A DNA stretch of 64,000 nucleotides, from positions 1 through 64,000 of the forward strand of contig CALFWZ010000006.1 in NCBI GenBank assembly GCA_937928405.1. Reading direction: 5' to 3'. Below, one piece after another: positions 26,525-34,740 of the stretch. Every line of letters starts with the position of its first letter. Positions within the stretch are counted from its first letter, which is position 1. Position numbers and translations under genes: made by a program. Source of the stretch: an uncultured Saprospiraceae bacterium (GTDB lineage: Bacteria; Bacteroidota; Bacteroidia; Chitinophagales; Saprospiraceae). The notes under the pieces were generated by a model. The model made no database searches and was not told the DNA's origin. It saw only the letters and a program-made list of their open reading frames with translations.

Positions 26525-27444
26525 TGCCAGTCCCCGCTGACCAGAAAACGGAGTACTCGCACTGGAATATTCTAAAAAACAGTCTAACAAAGTTTAGCGA
26601 GGATGATATCTTTACCCATGCCGCAGCCCTCTCCTACTATACGATTTTCTCGTTACCTCCCATGCTCGTAGTCATTCTCTTTACGACCACACGGTTCTAC
26701 GACGAATCTGTTGTAAAAAACGCTCTATACAACCAAATCGGAAGCATGGTGGGAAAAGAGGGTGCACAACAATTGCTACAGACCATCGAAAAAATGAACG
26801 TTTTTGAACCATCCTTGTGGGCCACAATACTTGGTGTTGGCATCCTAATTTTCACCTCTACGACAGTTTTGGTAACGATGCAAAATGCCCTAAATAAAAT
26901 TTTTGAAGTAAAAGCTAAACCGGAAGGTTGGGGTATTCTAAAAATGATTACCGATAGATTCTTATCTTTCACATTATTGATAGCCTTAGGATTTGTCATG
27001 CTAGTATCGCTTTCTGTCAATGCTATTATAGAAACATTTGGTAAATATTTACAAGATTTATACGGAGGCTTTTCGATACTACTTTACACTTTAACTAACT
27101 GGATATTGCCATTTGCCATCATCACTATCATGTTTGCCTTAATGTTTAAGTTTCTTCCTGATGCACGGCTCAAATGGAATGATACATGGTTTGGCGCCAT
27201 ATTAACTAGCATATTATTTATGGCTGGAAAACACCTTATTAGTTTTTATATAGGAACGAGCAATGTAGCAGGTCTGTACGACGCAGCGGGTAGTATTATG
27301 GTTATCATGGTTTGGGTGTTTTACGCTTCCATCATTGTCATGTTTGGTGCTGTTTATACGTTCGTTCATACCAAAATGAGAGGAAGAAAAATCAAAGCAA
27401 TGGATTATGCCGTAAAAGTAGAACAGATTGAAATTGAAAAATGA
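26524..27444 (+). CDS. YihY/BrkB family inner-membrane protein
   Basis: A 306-residue protein with six helices. FSEDDIFTHAAALSYYTIFSLPPMLVVIL opens the conserved domain; later GASILFMAGKHLI-type sequence and GLYDAAGSIMVIMVWVFYASIIVMFGAVYT are BrkB hallmarks. The family was once called ribonuclease BN, in error; its function is unsettled, with transport or envelope roles proposed. The start overlaps the stop of the previous gene by one base. Confidence 0.88.
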   Translation: MPVPADQKTEYSHWNILKNSLTKFSEDDIFTHAAALSYYTIFSLPPMLVVILFTTTRFYDESVVKNALYNQIGSMVGKEGAQQLLQTIEKMNVFEPSLWATILGVGILIFTSTTVLVTMQNALNKIFEVKAKPEGWGILKMITDRFLSFTLLIALGFVMLVSLSVNAIIETFGKYLQDLYGGFSILLYTLTNWILPFAIITIMFALMFKFLPDARLKWNDTWFGAILTSILFMAGKHLISFYIGTSNVAGLYDAAGSIMVIMVWVFYASIIVMFGAVYTFVHTKMRGRKIKAMDYAVKVEQIEIEK

Positions 27445-27509
27445 GTTGGTTTAAGAATTTAGCAGTACCTTTATCGCAAAATCAACAGTTTGTCGATTAG
27501 CAAATTACT

Positions 27510-28475
27510 ATGGAAGTCGTCTTCAAAATACTAGCTGCTATCACCATTTTCAGTACTATTGCCAGTAGTTTTAGGAGTACCATCTGGTGGGTAAAAGTAT
27601 GTGATGTAAGCCGAGTGCACGCAGCTACAATTATGTTTTTGCTCCTTTTTTCTACTCCTTTTTTTTTACCATTAACTGCTATTTGGGTGTGCACACTATG
27701 CCTCCTAGCTGCTGGACTACTCTACCACCTGAAAATAATATTCCCTTTTTTTCCCTTTACAAAAAAAGAACTTCCCAAGAGTTTGCACACAGATTGTTCG
27801 ATAAGTATATTGTCAATTAATGTTCGTCTAAAAAATAAAAAATATCAAAACTTAGTCAATTTGGTGGAAGAAATTGATCCTGATCTTTTTCTCTTAACAG
27901 AGGTCGACCAAGCTTGGATAAATGGAATCCATGAATTAAAAAAAAAATATCCCCACACAGTTTTAAATCCACTAGATAACACTTACGGAATTGCTTTATA
28001 CTCAAAATTAGCGCTAAAAGATTCTGAAGTTAGATTTATGGTAGAAAAGGATGTTCCATCCATTCACACTAATGTGAAACTAAAAAATCAATATATCCAA
28101 CTAATAGGACTGCACCCACGACCGCCAGCTCCGTGGACTCGCCCAGAACGAAAAGATCTAGAACTCATTATGGTCGCCGGATTGTCCAATATAAATTCAA
28201 AGCCTACCATCGTCACTGGAGATTTGAATGATGTAGGCTGGTCAAAGATAACACAGAATTTTAAACAGATCAGTGGATTACTCGATCCACGTATCGGTCG
28301 TGGTTTCTTCAATACTTACAATGCACTTATCCCTATATTTCAGTTTCCAGTAGATCACTTTTTTGTCAGCAAACATTTTAAATTGGTCAAAATAGAAAAA
28401 CTCAAAGCGATTGGTAGTGATCATTATCCAGTATTTCTAATCGTAAACCTAGAAAAGGTCCATCCGATTTATTGA
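27510..28475 (+). CDS. Membrane-anchored endonuclease/exonuclease/phosphatase-fold protein
   Basis: A 321-residue protein. Three hydrophobic segments fill the first 80 residues, followed by an EEP domain: ILSINVRLKNKKYQ, DPDLFLLTEVD (metal-binding Glu), IGLHPRPPAP, VTGDLNDVGWS and AIGSDHYPVFLIV (catalytic Asp and His). The fold covers nucleases, lipid and inositol phosphatases. In Bacteroidota this membrane-linked form is common and unassigned. It lies 65 bases after the BrkB gene in the same direction. Confidence 0.8.
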   Translation: MEVVFKILAAITIFSTIASSFRSTIWWVKVCDVSRVHAATIMFLLLFSTPFFLPLTAIWVCTLCLLAAGLLYHLKIIFPFFPFTKKELPKSLHTDCSISILSINVRLKNKKYQNLVNLVEEIDPDLFLLTEVDQAWINGIHELKKKYPHTVLNPLDNTYGIALYSKLALKDSEVRFMVEKDVPSIHTNVKLKNQYIQLIGLHPRPPAPWTRPERKDLELIMVAGLSNINSKPTIVTGDLNDVGWSKITQNFKQISGLLDPRIGRGFFNTYNALIPIFQFPVDHFFVSKHFKLVKIEKLKAIGSDHYPVFLIVNLEKVHPIY

Positions 28476-28595
28476 ACAAATACTAGCCTAACTTTTTTAT
28501 CAAATAAAAAAATTAACTAGATTTTTAATGAACAATTACCCACTTCAAACTTTATAAAACCAGCGTGCATAGAAGCATCCTAAAGCAAGAATAAT

Positions 28596-29636
28596 ATGAA
28601 TCTCACCTTCAATAAATATCATCCGCATTCTTTTATCAAAACCTTGGCTAAACAATTGGGGACCACCTCTCACACGGATTGCTTGGAAGAAATCATAGAG
28701 CTTTCTGCACCACTAGGTAGAGGAAAAATTATTGGTTTTATTTTTAGTGATGGGATCGGATTTATCATTTTTGATTGTGTAATTAACGAAGACTGGGTAT
28801 TGAGTTTTACCGATGCGTTACCTGCACCACTGCAGTTTAATTTTGAGATCGAAGGGGAGATTTGGCACAGCTTTAACAACGGAGATATCCGATATCACCT
28901 GAATCCCCTACAAGGTAGTATCACAGCTTGCCCCAATGCAAGTAGTCAAAAATTTACACTTCCAGGCAAACGAAAAATCGTATATGCTACCTTACTGATT
29001 GAACGAAAAAGATACCTCGAAAAGATCGATTGTATTGTTGAAAAACTACCCGAAAAGTTACAAACCATTTTTTCTGATACTGAGTCTAAGAAGACTTTTT
29101 TCTACCAAGGAAATTATAGCATCGCCGCTGCTGAATGCATTAATAAACTCGTTAAAAATCAACAAAAAGGACTTATCCGAAGCACCTATCTAGAAAGTAA
29201 AGCCTTGGAATTATTAAGTAGACAAATTAAACAATTTACGGATGATCTACTTTCTCCAGGCAAACAAGTTATGCTACGTAAGTATGATGTTGAAAAAATA
29301 AAATTTGCCAGAGATCTGCTTATTAAGGATATTAAAGACCCACCTACCATCGAAGCACTCGCCAAAAAAGCGGGAATCAATCAACAAAAACTTAAGTCAG
29401 GTTTTAAGATAATTTTTGAAACAACCATTAATAGATATCTGAGGAATGAACGACTCGAACGCGCCTCTCTTTTTTTACTACAAGGTGTAAGTGTAAAAGA
29501 AACCGCCTTGGAAATTGGATATACCAATCAGAGTCACTTCGCGCGAAAATTTAAAGAAAAATATGGTATATTGCCTAAAGACTATTTAAAAAGCATACAA
29601 ACGAAAGTATCTGACAGTCAAAATTTTAAATATTAA
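28596..29636 (+). CDS. AraC-family transcriptional regulator
   Basis: A 346-residue regulator. The last 100 residues are the double helix-turn-helix of AraC/XylS: DPPTIEALAKKAGINQQKLKSGFKIIF and then GVSVKETALEIGYTNQSHFARKFKEKYG. The N-terminal 230 residues are likely a beta-rich sensor domain I do not recognise by name. It ends a series of envelope-stress genes and may regulate some of them, but no operator can be shown. Confidence 0.88.
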   Translation: MNLTFNKYHPHSFIKTLAKQLGTTSHTDCLEEIIELSAPLGRGKIIGFIFSDGIGFIIFDCVINEDWVLSFTDALPAPLQFNFEIEGEIWHSFNNGDIRYHLNPLQGSITACPNASSQKFTLPGKRKIVYATLLIERKRYLEKIDCIVEKLPEKLQTIFSDTESKKTFFYQGNYSIAAAECINKLVKNQQKGLIRSTYLESKALELLSRQIKQFTDDLLSPGKQVMLRKYDVEKIKFARDLLIKDIKDPPTIEALAKKAGINQQKLKSGFKIIFETTINRYLRNERLERASLFLLQGVSVKETALEIGYTNQSHFARKFKEKYGILPKDYLKSIQTKVSDSQNFKY

Positions 29637-29746
29637 ATTTATTTAAAATAACACAACATGGGGTGCTCTTCCCCAATAAAAAATAAAAATTCCGATTCGA
29701 TCATTATTCCTCCCAATAGGACTATCTACTTAATAGTATTATAGTA

Positions 29747-29754
29747 TATCTTTG
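29747..29754 (+). promoter_or_regulatory. -7 promoter box for the RNA candidate
   Basis: TATCTTTG matches the TAnnTTTG consensus. No protein-coding start follows within 300 bases on the plus strand, so it likely drives a noncoding transcript. A clear TTG -33 element is not seen. Confidence 0.5.
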
Positions 29755-29759
29755 CCTTC

Positions 29760-29984
29760 CTAAACGAGCCTCCTTTCTCTTATACTATTATGTAGTAATA
29801 AAGAGTTCCCAAACAAATAATTTTTAGATACGCAACATTATAGTTAGTATTTGAGGACAGGCCTGCGCCAAAACTGGACTAAACTGAAAATGAAGTCTAA
29901 CCTTCTTAAGAGATGTTAGATAAATGGGGCTCTTATAACGGCAGTCCTTGTCTCGGCGAGGCTGTCGTTGCCTCATTCTTTTTT
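29760..29984 (+). ncRNA. Structured noncoding RNA candidate (6S-like architecture possible)
   Basis: A putative transcript from just after the -7 box to a T-tract at 29976-29984. Segments 29853-29866 and 29941-29954 can pair over a long distance (GAGG/TCTC, AGG/CCT, CTGC/GCAG, with small internal loops), enclosing about 74 bases with an inner TCTAAC/GTTAGA hairpin. A rod with a large central opening is what 6S RNA looks like, and Bacteroidota do have 6S-type RNAs. The 3' arm can instead form a strong local hairpin at 29938-29968 that excludes the long stem. I see no tmRNA, SRP or RNase P signature. The family assignment is a guess. Confidence 0.45.
29938..29984 (+). terminator. Terminator-type hairpins at the RNA 3' end
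   Basis: ACGGCAG-T-CCTTG (29938-29950) pairs with CGAGG-CTGTCGT (29957-29968) around TCTCGG. Alternatively GAGGC (29958-29962) pairs with GCCTC (29970-29974) directly before ATTCTTTTTT. The second is the canonical terminator; the two cannot coexist. Confidence 0.65.
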
Positions 29985-30026
29985 ATGGAGTATTAGTGTA
30001 TACGTTGTACTAATTACGCCCCAAGT

Positions 30027-30062
30027 GCCCAGCTTTTTTTGTAAAAGTTGGGCCCCTTTTAT
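30027..30062 (+). terminator. Second hairpin with T-tract, plus strand
   Basis: GCCCAGCTTTT (30027-30037) pairs with AAAAGTTGGGC (30043-30053), one G-T pair, followed by CCCTTTTATTT. It lies just beyond the stop of the convergent DksA-like gene and may back up the RNA terminator. Confidence 0.6.
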
Positions 30063-30076
30063 TTGAGGTTTGTTAT

Positions 30077-30442
30077 TTATTCTTGTCGTAAAACTCGATT
30101 GATTTTTGTCGCTGTAGGCTTAGCTTTCAGGCGCCTCGGGTCGATCAATTTCCCTGTAACCTGACAAATGCCGTAGCTGCCGTTCTTAATCCGATCCAAA
30201 GCATCTTCTATCTTCATTACCTTGCCCTCAATTCGCTTTCGTAATTTTTTCAACATTGCTTTTTCTGGCATATACTGGCCGATACCTGCACCAGCAGAGA
30301 CGGCATTCCCAATGTATTCTTTCTGATTGATATAAAGTGCCTTTAGTTGATCACGCTCTTTTTTCGCTTTCCTCAGTTTTTTCTTCAGGATCTTTTTGAA
30401 ACCTTTCAATTCTTTTTTACTGTATGACTTTTCGATATTCAT
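30077..30442 (-). CDS. TraR/DksA-family protein with degenerate zinc finger
   Basis: A 121-residue protein. A Lys/Arg-rich coiled-coil N-terminus precedes the DksA-type C-terminal motif: ALDRIKNGSYGICQVTGKLIDPRRLKAKPTA. Only one of the four zinc Cys (in YGIC) is kept, as is usual in Bacteroidota homologues. DksA proteins bind RNA polymerase through the secondary channel and work with ppGpp; the acidic coiled-coil tip needed for that is not obvious here, so its mechanism may differ. It is transcribed toward the RNA candidate. Confidence 0.8.
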   Translation of the reverse strand: MNIEKSYSKKELKGFKKILKKKLRKAKKERDQLKALYINQKEYIGNAVSAGAGIGQYMPEKAMLKKLRKRIEGKVMKIEDALDRIKNGSYGICQVTGKLIDPRRLKAKPTATKINRVLRQE

Positions 30443-30646
30443 TTTTATTTTTTTATGACTGTTATCAATAGAAAGCTTTTAAGCATCCATTGTTCAATTA
30501 GAAATTAAATACACAAAAATAAATTTCCAAAATAATTAGATTGAACATATCCTAAACGAATACGTTTTGGGAAAAACGCTATTTAGACAGAATGCAGAAT
30601 AGCGAATGTAAATATTTTATCAAACAACTTCAAAACATATTTAATC

Positions 30647-31336
30647 ATGAAAAAGAATATTTCAATATTAATTTTGCTATTTTTTTTAGTATCAAACTTA
30701 CAACTCAACGGACAAGAACTAGCAGTGACAGATCAAACCATCGAGCATGATGACCAGACACAACCATCCGTAAAAGTAATTTTAAAGCCAGATTCTAAAG
30801 AAGTAAAAAAGGCTTATAAAAAATGGATGGAAGACAAACAAGATGTGGATGTAGATGGATTTGGATTTTTAAAAAACAAAGACATTTTAAAAATTGAAAA
30901 ATCTAAACTTAAGGGTATCTCCGACAATAAGATGGACTTATTTGCTAGAATTATTGACAAAGGAGACTACACAGAAATGGATGTATTCGGATCTTTTGGG
31001 TACGATTTGCATATTGACCCCGTAGTTTATCCACACGAATACCGAAGAATGAAGGCGATCGTTTATGCTTTTTTAAATGACTTTTTACCTGGATACTACG
31101 AAGAAATCGTGGAAGATACACAGGAATTAATCGGTGATATTCAAGAAGACAAGTCAGAGGCAAATGAAAAAATAGTTGATAATAGAGATGAGATTGAAAA
31201 ATTAAAAAAAGAAAACGCAGAATTAGAAAATAAGATCAAAGAATATCAGGATCAACTGGAATCAGCGGAAACAAAATTAACCGCTCAAAAAGAAGAAAAG
31301 CAAAAAGTAAAAAAAGTAATTTCTAATAATAAATAG
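30647..31336 (+). CDS. Exported coiled-coil protein of unknown function
   Basis: A 229-residue protein with a clear signal peptide (KNISILILLFFLVSNLQLNG, cut near GQE). The middle contains a WMEDKQDVDVDGFGFLKNKD segment and a FARIIDKGDYTEMDVFGSFG segment that I do not recognise. The last 80 residues are a coiled coil (IEKLKKENAELENKIKEYQDQL and onward). No lipobox and no T9SS domain, so soluble periplasmic is likely. It stands alone with its own terminator. Confidence 0.65.
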   Translation: MKKNISILILLFFLVSNLQLNGQELAVTDQTIEHDDQTQPSVKVILKPDSKEVKKAYKKWMEDKQDVDVDGFGFLKNKDILKIEKSKLKGISDNKMDLFARIIDKGDYTEMDVFGSFGYDLHIDPVVYPHEYRRMKAIVYAFLNDFLPGYYEEIVEDTQELIGDIQEDKSEANEKIVDNRDEIEKLKKENAELENKIKEYQDQLESAETKLTAQKEEKQKVKKVISNNK

Positions 31337-31365
31337 AGTTTATCTGTTGTAACTGTTTTTTGCTC

Positions 31366-31398
31366 AAAAACCTTCCAAAATCTGGAAGGTTTTTTTTC
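31366..31398 (+). terminator. Terminator of the coiled-coil protein gene
   Basis: AACCTTCCA (31369-31377) and TGGAAGGTT (31383-31391) form a perfect stem with loop AAATC, followed by T residues. It lies 30 bases past the stop. Confidence 0.92.
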
Positions 31399-31560
31399 GC
31401 AATATAATGGTCAGCTTTCATAAAGATTAAGCGTTAATGATGATGGCAAATCAGTAGTTGAGAGTTGTTTATTTTGACCTACTGCTCGATAGGATGTTTA
31501 TTTTACGCTGGATAAAAAAATAAGAATTTCTTTTTGCTTTTGTAAAAGCAATTACTTCAA

Positions 31561-31587
31561 AAACTCAAACTCAAACTCAAACTCAAA
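31561..31587. repeat. Hexamer tandem repeat (AAACTC)4
   Basis: Four exact AAACTC units followed by AAA. A comparable four-unit hexamer tract, TTGAGG, is at 41438-41461; each lies near a CCGGC-containing palindrome. Confidence 0.8.
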
Positions 31588-31933
31588 TTAAGCAATCATA
31601 AACTCGTAACTACCTACTGTTCAATTAATTAAGCTTTTTTTCTTCATTAAAGATAAATTTGAAGTTGCTCTTGAGTCAGCCGGCCGGCAGAGTTGTAAAT
31701 GATTTTAAAAACAGGTTTAAAGCTGCATTCTTTTCTTAATTGAATATCATCTTAGCAAATTGGAAGTAGCAGTAATAAACTATAATCCTAAACTTCAGTC
31801 TAATCAACCTGTTTTTTTCTAATCTATTCTTCCTGTCATTGTCCTCCCCTTTCAGACTTTCGCACGGACCGATAGTCCCTGTAAAATAAGCACTCACTGT
31901 TAAAAAGTGAGGCATGAATATTAGCAATTATCT

Positions 31934-31972
31934 AAAAAAATTAGCCCTCTTTGTTAAGCAAAAGAAGGCTAA
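31934..31972 (-). terminator. Terminator of the DUF697 gene
   Basis: TTAGCC-C-TCTTT (31941-31952) pairs with AAAGA-A-GGCTAA (31961-31972). On the minus strand the stem is followed by a run of seven T. It lies 67 bases beyond the DUF697 stop. Confidence 0.75.
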
Positions 31973-32038
31973 ATGGCAAACAATCTGAATGCCATGTTTA
32001 AGAATTTATTTTGAATGAAAGATCAGCTGTGGCCTACC

Positions 32039-32563
32039 TCATATATTTAGGTGACTCATCAGCGCCCCTGGATTAGTAAACGTCGCCATACTCAAATCTC
32101 CTCTCTTGATTTCCTCAATAAAAAATTCTGAGAAATCAGCAAGATTAGCATTTTCCAGCGTACCACCATCCCTTAGATGTATTTTATAAAATTCTCCTAC
32201 TGTTGCAGTATAAATTCCTGCCACCGCAGCTCCCGTCAAATCCACTCCTCCCCCACTTATATTGATAATAGATCCTACGGCTGCCGAAATAATTTTAGTT
32301 GCGATACTTCCAGTTGCCGACCAAAAGGCTACGTTAGCCAATTTTTTTGAATAGGAAACATCATACAATTCACAGAGTTCCTTAATCATCAACGCTTGTG
32401 ATGCCGTGCTGCTGACTACGTCAACAAAATCATAAGGAACCAATGCGGCGCCAGCAGAAAGTACCGTATACTTTCGAATAATTTTTTTAGCTGCTTCTTC
32501 GTGATATGTATTTTGATTAACTGCTCTTTGAATGGGAGCAACATCTACTATTTCATTTTCCAT
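32039..32563 (-). CDS. DUF697 membrane-associated protein
   Basis: A 174-residue protein without a GTPase domain. AAKKIIRKYTVLSAGAALVPYDFVDVVSSTASQALMI followed by LCELYDVSYSKKLANVAFW matches the DUF697 pattern, with two hydrophobic helical hairpins rich in Gly and Ala (SATGSIATKIISAAVGSIIN; VDLTGAAVAGIYTATVGEFY). Stand-alone DUF697 proteins have no assigned function. It lies at the end of the stress/envelope cluster. Confidence 0.8.
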   Translation of the reverse strand: MENEIVDVAPIQRAVNQNTYHEEAAKKIIRKYTVLSAGAALVPYDFVDVVSSTASQALMIKELCELYDVSYSKKLANVAFWSATGSIATKIISAAVGSIINISGGGVDLTGAAVAGIYTATVGEFYKIHLRDGGTLENANLADFSEFFIEEIKRGDLSMATFTNPGALMSHLNI

Positions 32564-32597
32564 ATTTACTTAGCTTTTTCTTGATTAATTAATGATT

Positions 32598-32639
32598 CTA
32601 GCGTAAAAGGTTGTTTAATGGTTCCTAAACATACGCTAG
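32598..32639. repeat. Stable hairpin upstream of the DUF697 gene
   Basis: CTAGCGTA (32598-32605) pairs with TACGCTAG (32632-32639), and inside it TGTTTA (32612-32617) pairs with TAAACA (32626-32631). On the minus strand it lies between the small membrane protein and DUF697 genes, so it could be a leader element or processing site. Confidence 0.6.
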
Positions 32640-32691
32640 GTTTAGAAGAGTAATCTAGTCATCCGATTGAAATTACTACAGCACTTTTTTG

Positions 32692-32886
32692 TTATTTTCT
32701 TTTTCGTGCCAATAATACCAGCAGTACTAGAAAGACTGCAACGCCCACCCAAACTTTAGGATCTTCATACCATTCCTGCTTACCTAAGTCTATATCAACA
32801 TCAATTTGTGCCTTTGCTACTACACTAGTAAAAAGTATTACTACTACTGCAAATGATTTATAAAAAACATTACTTATTTTATTCAT
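32692..32886 (-). CDS. Small exported membrane protein, 64 residues
   Basis: A signal peptide (FAVVVILFTSVVAKAQ) is followed by a short polar part (DVDIDLGKQEWYEDPK) and a C-terminal membrane helix (VWVGVAVFLVLLVLLARKRK) ending in basic residues. This orientation resembles small Bacteroidota membrane proteins of unknown role, and the tail looks like a stop-transfer anchor. The DUF697 gene follows on the same strand after a hairpin. Confidence 0.7.
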   Translation of the reverse strand: MNKISNVFYKSFAVVVILFTSVVAKAQIDVDIDLGKQEWYEDPKVWVGVAVFLVLLVLLARKRK

Positions 32887-33022
32887 TTTTTTAGAATTTT
32901 TAGGTTAGAAATTGTCATTCGACTCTTCTAAAAAGAATAAGAGGTATAATTGTTCAATTTCTCAACCGCTCAAAAAATTCATCTAACACACCTGAACATT
33001 TTTGATTTTTTCAAGAAAAAAA

Positions 33023-34126
33023 CTAATGATTATAAACATTCTTCCATAGGCACTCAACTATCCGGGGCGCTGCTTTCCCATCCCATAATGGAGGGATAAT
33101 AGCGTCTTTTGGATCTTGATGCAGGGACTTTTCAATTGCTGCCATGATGAGGTCTACCTTGAGTTCAGGGATTAAAACATTGGTGCCTTGTGTAACCGTA
33201 ATCGGTCTCTCCGTCGAATTCCGGACCGTCAGACAAGAAACCCCTAAAAAGGTAGATTCTTCCTGCACCCCACCAGAGTCAGTAATAATGAGCGCAGCAT
33301 AGTTCATCAGATTAATAAATTCCAGATATCCTTGTGGTTCTAAAATTATTAGATTCGGAATTTTACTAATTTTTTCTTTTAGTGAAAATTTTTGCAATTG
33401 CTTAGCCGTACGCGGATGCAAAGGAAGGACTACTGGCATTTTTTCACTCAAGGCAGCCATCATATCTATCATCGTGGTCAGTTTTTCTGCTTGATCCACG
33501 TTTTCGGGGCGATGCATGGTCATCAAAACATATGCTTTCCGCGACAGATTATATTTTTCGGGTAAAGAAAGTGCAAATGCCTTTTTCTGATAAAAACACA
33601 ACGAATCCATCATCACATTACCTACAAAAAAAATTTTTTCAGCTGGCACATTTTCTTTGGTCAAGTTGGTCAAACCGCTTTGTTCGGTAACAAATAGATA
33701 ATCAGCAATGCTGTCCGTCATAATTCGATTTAATTCCTCAGGCATCCTGCGATCCCCACTCCGTAGGCCCGCTTCTACATGTGCGAGCTGAATGTTTAGT
33801 TTTTTAGTAACCAGCGCACAAGCCAAGGTTGAATTGACATCCCCGACCACCAATACCAAATCTGGTTTTTCTGCTAAAATAACTTTTTCAAAAGCCATCA
33901 TGATTTTTGCCGTAATAACTGCGTGTGATCCACTTCCTACTCCAAGATAATAATCAGGTTTTGGCAGTTCTAATTGCTCAAAAAACACCTTACTCATACA
34001 GGCATCATAATGCTGTCCGGTATGAATAATTTTTGAGTCAATATTTGGATTTGCTAAAAAAGCTCGATGTAACGGCGCAACTTTCATAAAATTAGGCCGA
34101 GCTCCAACAATATTTAGTACCTTCAT
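33023..34126 (-). CDS. wecB: UDP-N-acetylglucosamine 2-epimerase (non-hydrolysing)
   Basis: A 367-residue cytoplasmic enzyme converting UDP-GlcNAc to UDP-ManNAc for surface polysaccharide. Family motifs are complete: GARPNFMKVAPLHRAF at the start, IIHTGQHYDACMS, VGDVNSTLACALV, HVEAGLRSGDRRMPEE (catalytic acid residues), MTMHRPENVD and ITDSGGVQEESTFLG (UDP binding). Length is normal. No other sugar-nucleotide or polysaccharide gene is adjacent, so its product feeds a pathway encoded elsewhere. Confidence 0.92.
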   Translation of the reverse strand: MKVLNIVGARPNFMKVAPLHRAFLANPNIDSKIIHTGQHYDACMSKVFFEQLELPKPDYYLGVGSGSHAVITAKIMMAFEKVILAEKPDLVLVVGDVNSTLACALVTKKLNIQLAHVEAGLRSGDRRMPEELNRIMTDSIADYLFVTEQSGLTNLTKENVPAEKIFFVGNVMMDSLCFYQKKAFALSLPEKYNLSRKAYVLMTMHRPENVDQAEKLTTMIDMMAALSEKMPVVLPLHPRTAKQLQKFSLKEKISKIPNLIILEPQGYLEFINLMNYAALIITDSGGVQEESTFLGVSCLTVRNSTERPITVTQGTNVLIPELKVDLIMAAIEKSLHQDPKDAIIPPLWDGKAAPRIVECLWKNVYNH

Positions 34127-34740
34127 TTTCGATTTAGATTCGTTTTATCACACGTTCTATTGGAGGAATGTACTGCTTGGAGGTTTCCATATCTTTTGGA
34201 AAGTCAAGGAAGCAGTAATTATTGTTGAGGGGCTGTAAAGTTAAAAAAAAATGATCAGTTATTTGATGCTAGAATATCAATCCATCATCTTGATTATGAG
34301 GTAATTTAAGTTGAAATTGTTTTTTATTTATGAAGAAGTCAAATAATTAAATGTAACTGCTAATAAAGTTTTAGAAATAAAACCTCAACAAAAGGTCATT
34401 TTGACTGTATTTCTTGTAGAGACTGTTTAAGAATAGCTCACTTGGCTCCAAAATGATTTTTTCTTCGCTACCTTCCCCCTAAAAAATTCATGGAGCGCGG
34501 CTACACATCATTTTTTAGGAGTTGTTAGTAACGGCCAATTAATAAGTTCCTGATTTGTGATTGATATTTTAATCATCAGATGAGGCATTTTTTGAGAGAA
34601 TCCTCGTTGGCTTGTCAAGAAAAATAACGATTTCTGATATTAAAAGATCAGAGAAAAATCGGGATGTTATTATTTGACCGTTACTTAGCAAACAAAATCT
34701 CTATTTTTCGCACAAGCAGCCATTTTTAAACAACCTCATT
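34127..34740. other. Intergenic region, half of it a MITE-like element
   Basis: Between divergent wecB and the Smr-domain gene. 34127-34418 is featureless AT-rich sequence. 34419-34737 is an element with matching ends, described separately. Confidence 0.55.
34419..34737. mobile_element. MITE-like element, degenerate copy
   Basis: The ends GAGACTGTTTAAGAAT (34419-34434) and ATTTTTAAACAACCTC (34722-34737) are reverse complements at 13 of 16 positions. They match the ends of the element at 38547-38712. A nested inverted repeat (AGTAACGG near 34527, CCGTTACT near 34678) and an internal palindrome around CTGAT/ATCAG near 34640 fold the interior. No transposase frame is present. The right end stops three bases before the ATG of the next gene. 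Confidence 0.5.

Larger units (their letters stand above)
29637..30076. other. Intergenic region carrying a structured RNA candidate
   Basis: 440 bases without a reading frame. From about 29.75 kb the base composition is less AT-rich and contains several stable stems, listed separately as a promoter box, an ncRNA candidate and two terminator-type hairpins. Confidence 0.7.
31337..32038. other. 700-base intergenic region with hairpins and a hexamer tract
   Basis: Between convergent genes. Contents in order: the terminator above; a perfect hairpin TTGCTTTT/AAAAGCAA at 31534-31551; four AAACTC units at 31561-31584; a GCCGGCCGGC palindrome at 31679-31688; and a minus-strand terminator at 31934-31972. 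A 63-codon minus frame at 31736-31927 has no support. Confidence 0.6.

Noticed and set aside
29760-29984. tmRNA, SRP RNA or RNase P RNA
   Set aside because: None of their conserved sequences (tRNA-like 3' end, GGAA tetraloop domain, GAGGAAAGTC start) is present.
31561-31587. CRISPR-like array
   Set aside because: The repeat unit is six bases with no spacers; it is a simple tandem tract. No cas genes are present anywhere in the window.
31736-31927. 63-codon minus-strand frame
   Set aside because: No recognisable features, irregular composition, and it lies between two terminators in a repeat-rich gap.
33023-34126. Surface polysaccharide cluster around wecB
   Set aside because: No glycosyltransferase or sugar-nucleotide gene adjoins it; its neighbours are divergent and unrelated.
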